A stretch of 5,772 bases of DNA from an uncultured Lachnospiraceae bacterium (GTDB lineage: Bacteria; Bacillota_A; Clostridia; Lachnospirales; Lachnospiraceae), in assembly GCA_946613735.1 (NCBI GenBank), contig CAMOFS010000117.1, positions 1 to 5,772 of the forward strand, in the 5' to 3' direction. Shown piece after piece: positions 5,758-5,772 of the stretch; position 1 is the stretch's first letter, and each line of letters opens with the position of its first letter. Both the position numbers and the translations under genes were made by a program. The notes beneath the pieces were generated by a model. That model saw only the letters and a program-made list of their open reading frames with translations, did no database searches and had not been told where the DNA came from.

Positions 5758-5772
5758 ATGGGGGAAGCCTTC

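Noticed and set aside
5718..5772. PyrR-type attenuator or promoter upstream of pyrC
   Set aside because: The visible 55 bp contain only the ribosome site, one repeat arm and 15 bp of spacer. No PyrR-binding loop, terminator or -35/-10 pair can be seen.

Overview
The window is almost entirely coding and every real gene lies on the minus strand, so transcription runs from high to low coordinates. It carries the lower part of a de novo pyrimidine (UMP) operon in the order pyrC, pyrF, pyrK, pyrD, pyrE. Two small membrane-protein genes follow (a VanZ-like protein and a three-helix hypothetical), and then the first 18 codons of a further gene that leaves the window at its left edge. Several traits point to a low-GC Firmicute, most likely a Clostridia/Lachnospiraceae member: AAGGAG ribosome sites, a class 1B dihydroorotate dehydrogenase with its PyrK iron-sulfur partner, the long (about 300 residue) form of OMP decarboxylase, and the VanZ neighbour. 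The species is not identified, and base composition looks roughly balanced.

Layout, in transcription order: leader with one repeat arm (5772-5718); pyrC (5717-4389); repeat-filled gap of 75 bp; pyrF (4313-3405); 9-bp gap; pyrK (3395-2625); 4-bp overlap; pyrD (2628-1723); repeat-filled gap of 99 bp; pyrE (1623-949); 4-bp overlap; vanZ-like (952-494, TTG start); 8-bp overlap; three-helix protein (501-178); repeat-filled gap of 123 bp; start of an unknown gene (54-1). PyrC makes dihydroorotate, PyrD plus PyrK oxidise it to orotate with NAD+ as final acceptor, PyrE adds PRPP to give OMP, and PyrF decarboxylates OMP to UMP. The carbamoyl-phosphate synthase and aspartate transcarbamoylase genes are not here; they may lie upstream (to the right) or elsewhere.

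The main non-genic content is one family of short repeats, 26-33 bp, whose consensus begins TGTCATYCTGAG and ends CGAAGRATCT. There are seven arms. Six form three inverted pairs, and each pair fills one of the three wide intergenic gaps, running from the stop codon of the upstream gene nearly to the ribosome site of the next. The seventh sits just upstream of the pyrC ribosome site and is probably half of a fourth pair cut by the window edge. The terminal stems covary (ATCCT/AGGAT or ATTCT/AGAAT), and the core holds a GCGNAGC mini-hairpin in six of seven arms. This looks like a REP/BIME-type intergenic palindromic repeat that has colonised operon junctions. No CRISPR array, tRNA, rRNA, insertion-sequence gene, promoter or intrinsic terminator could be supported.
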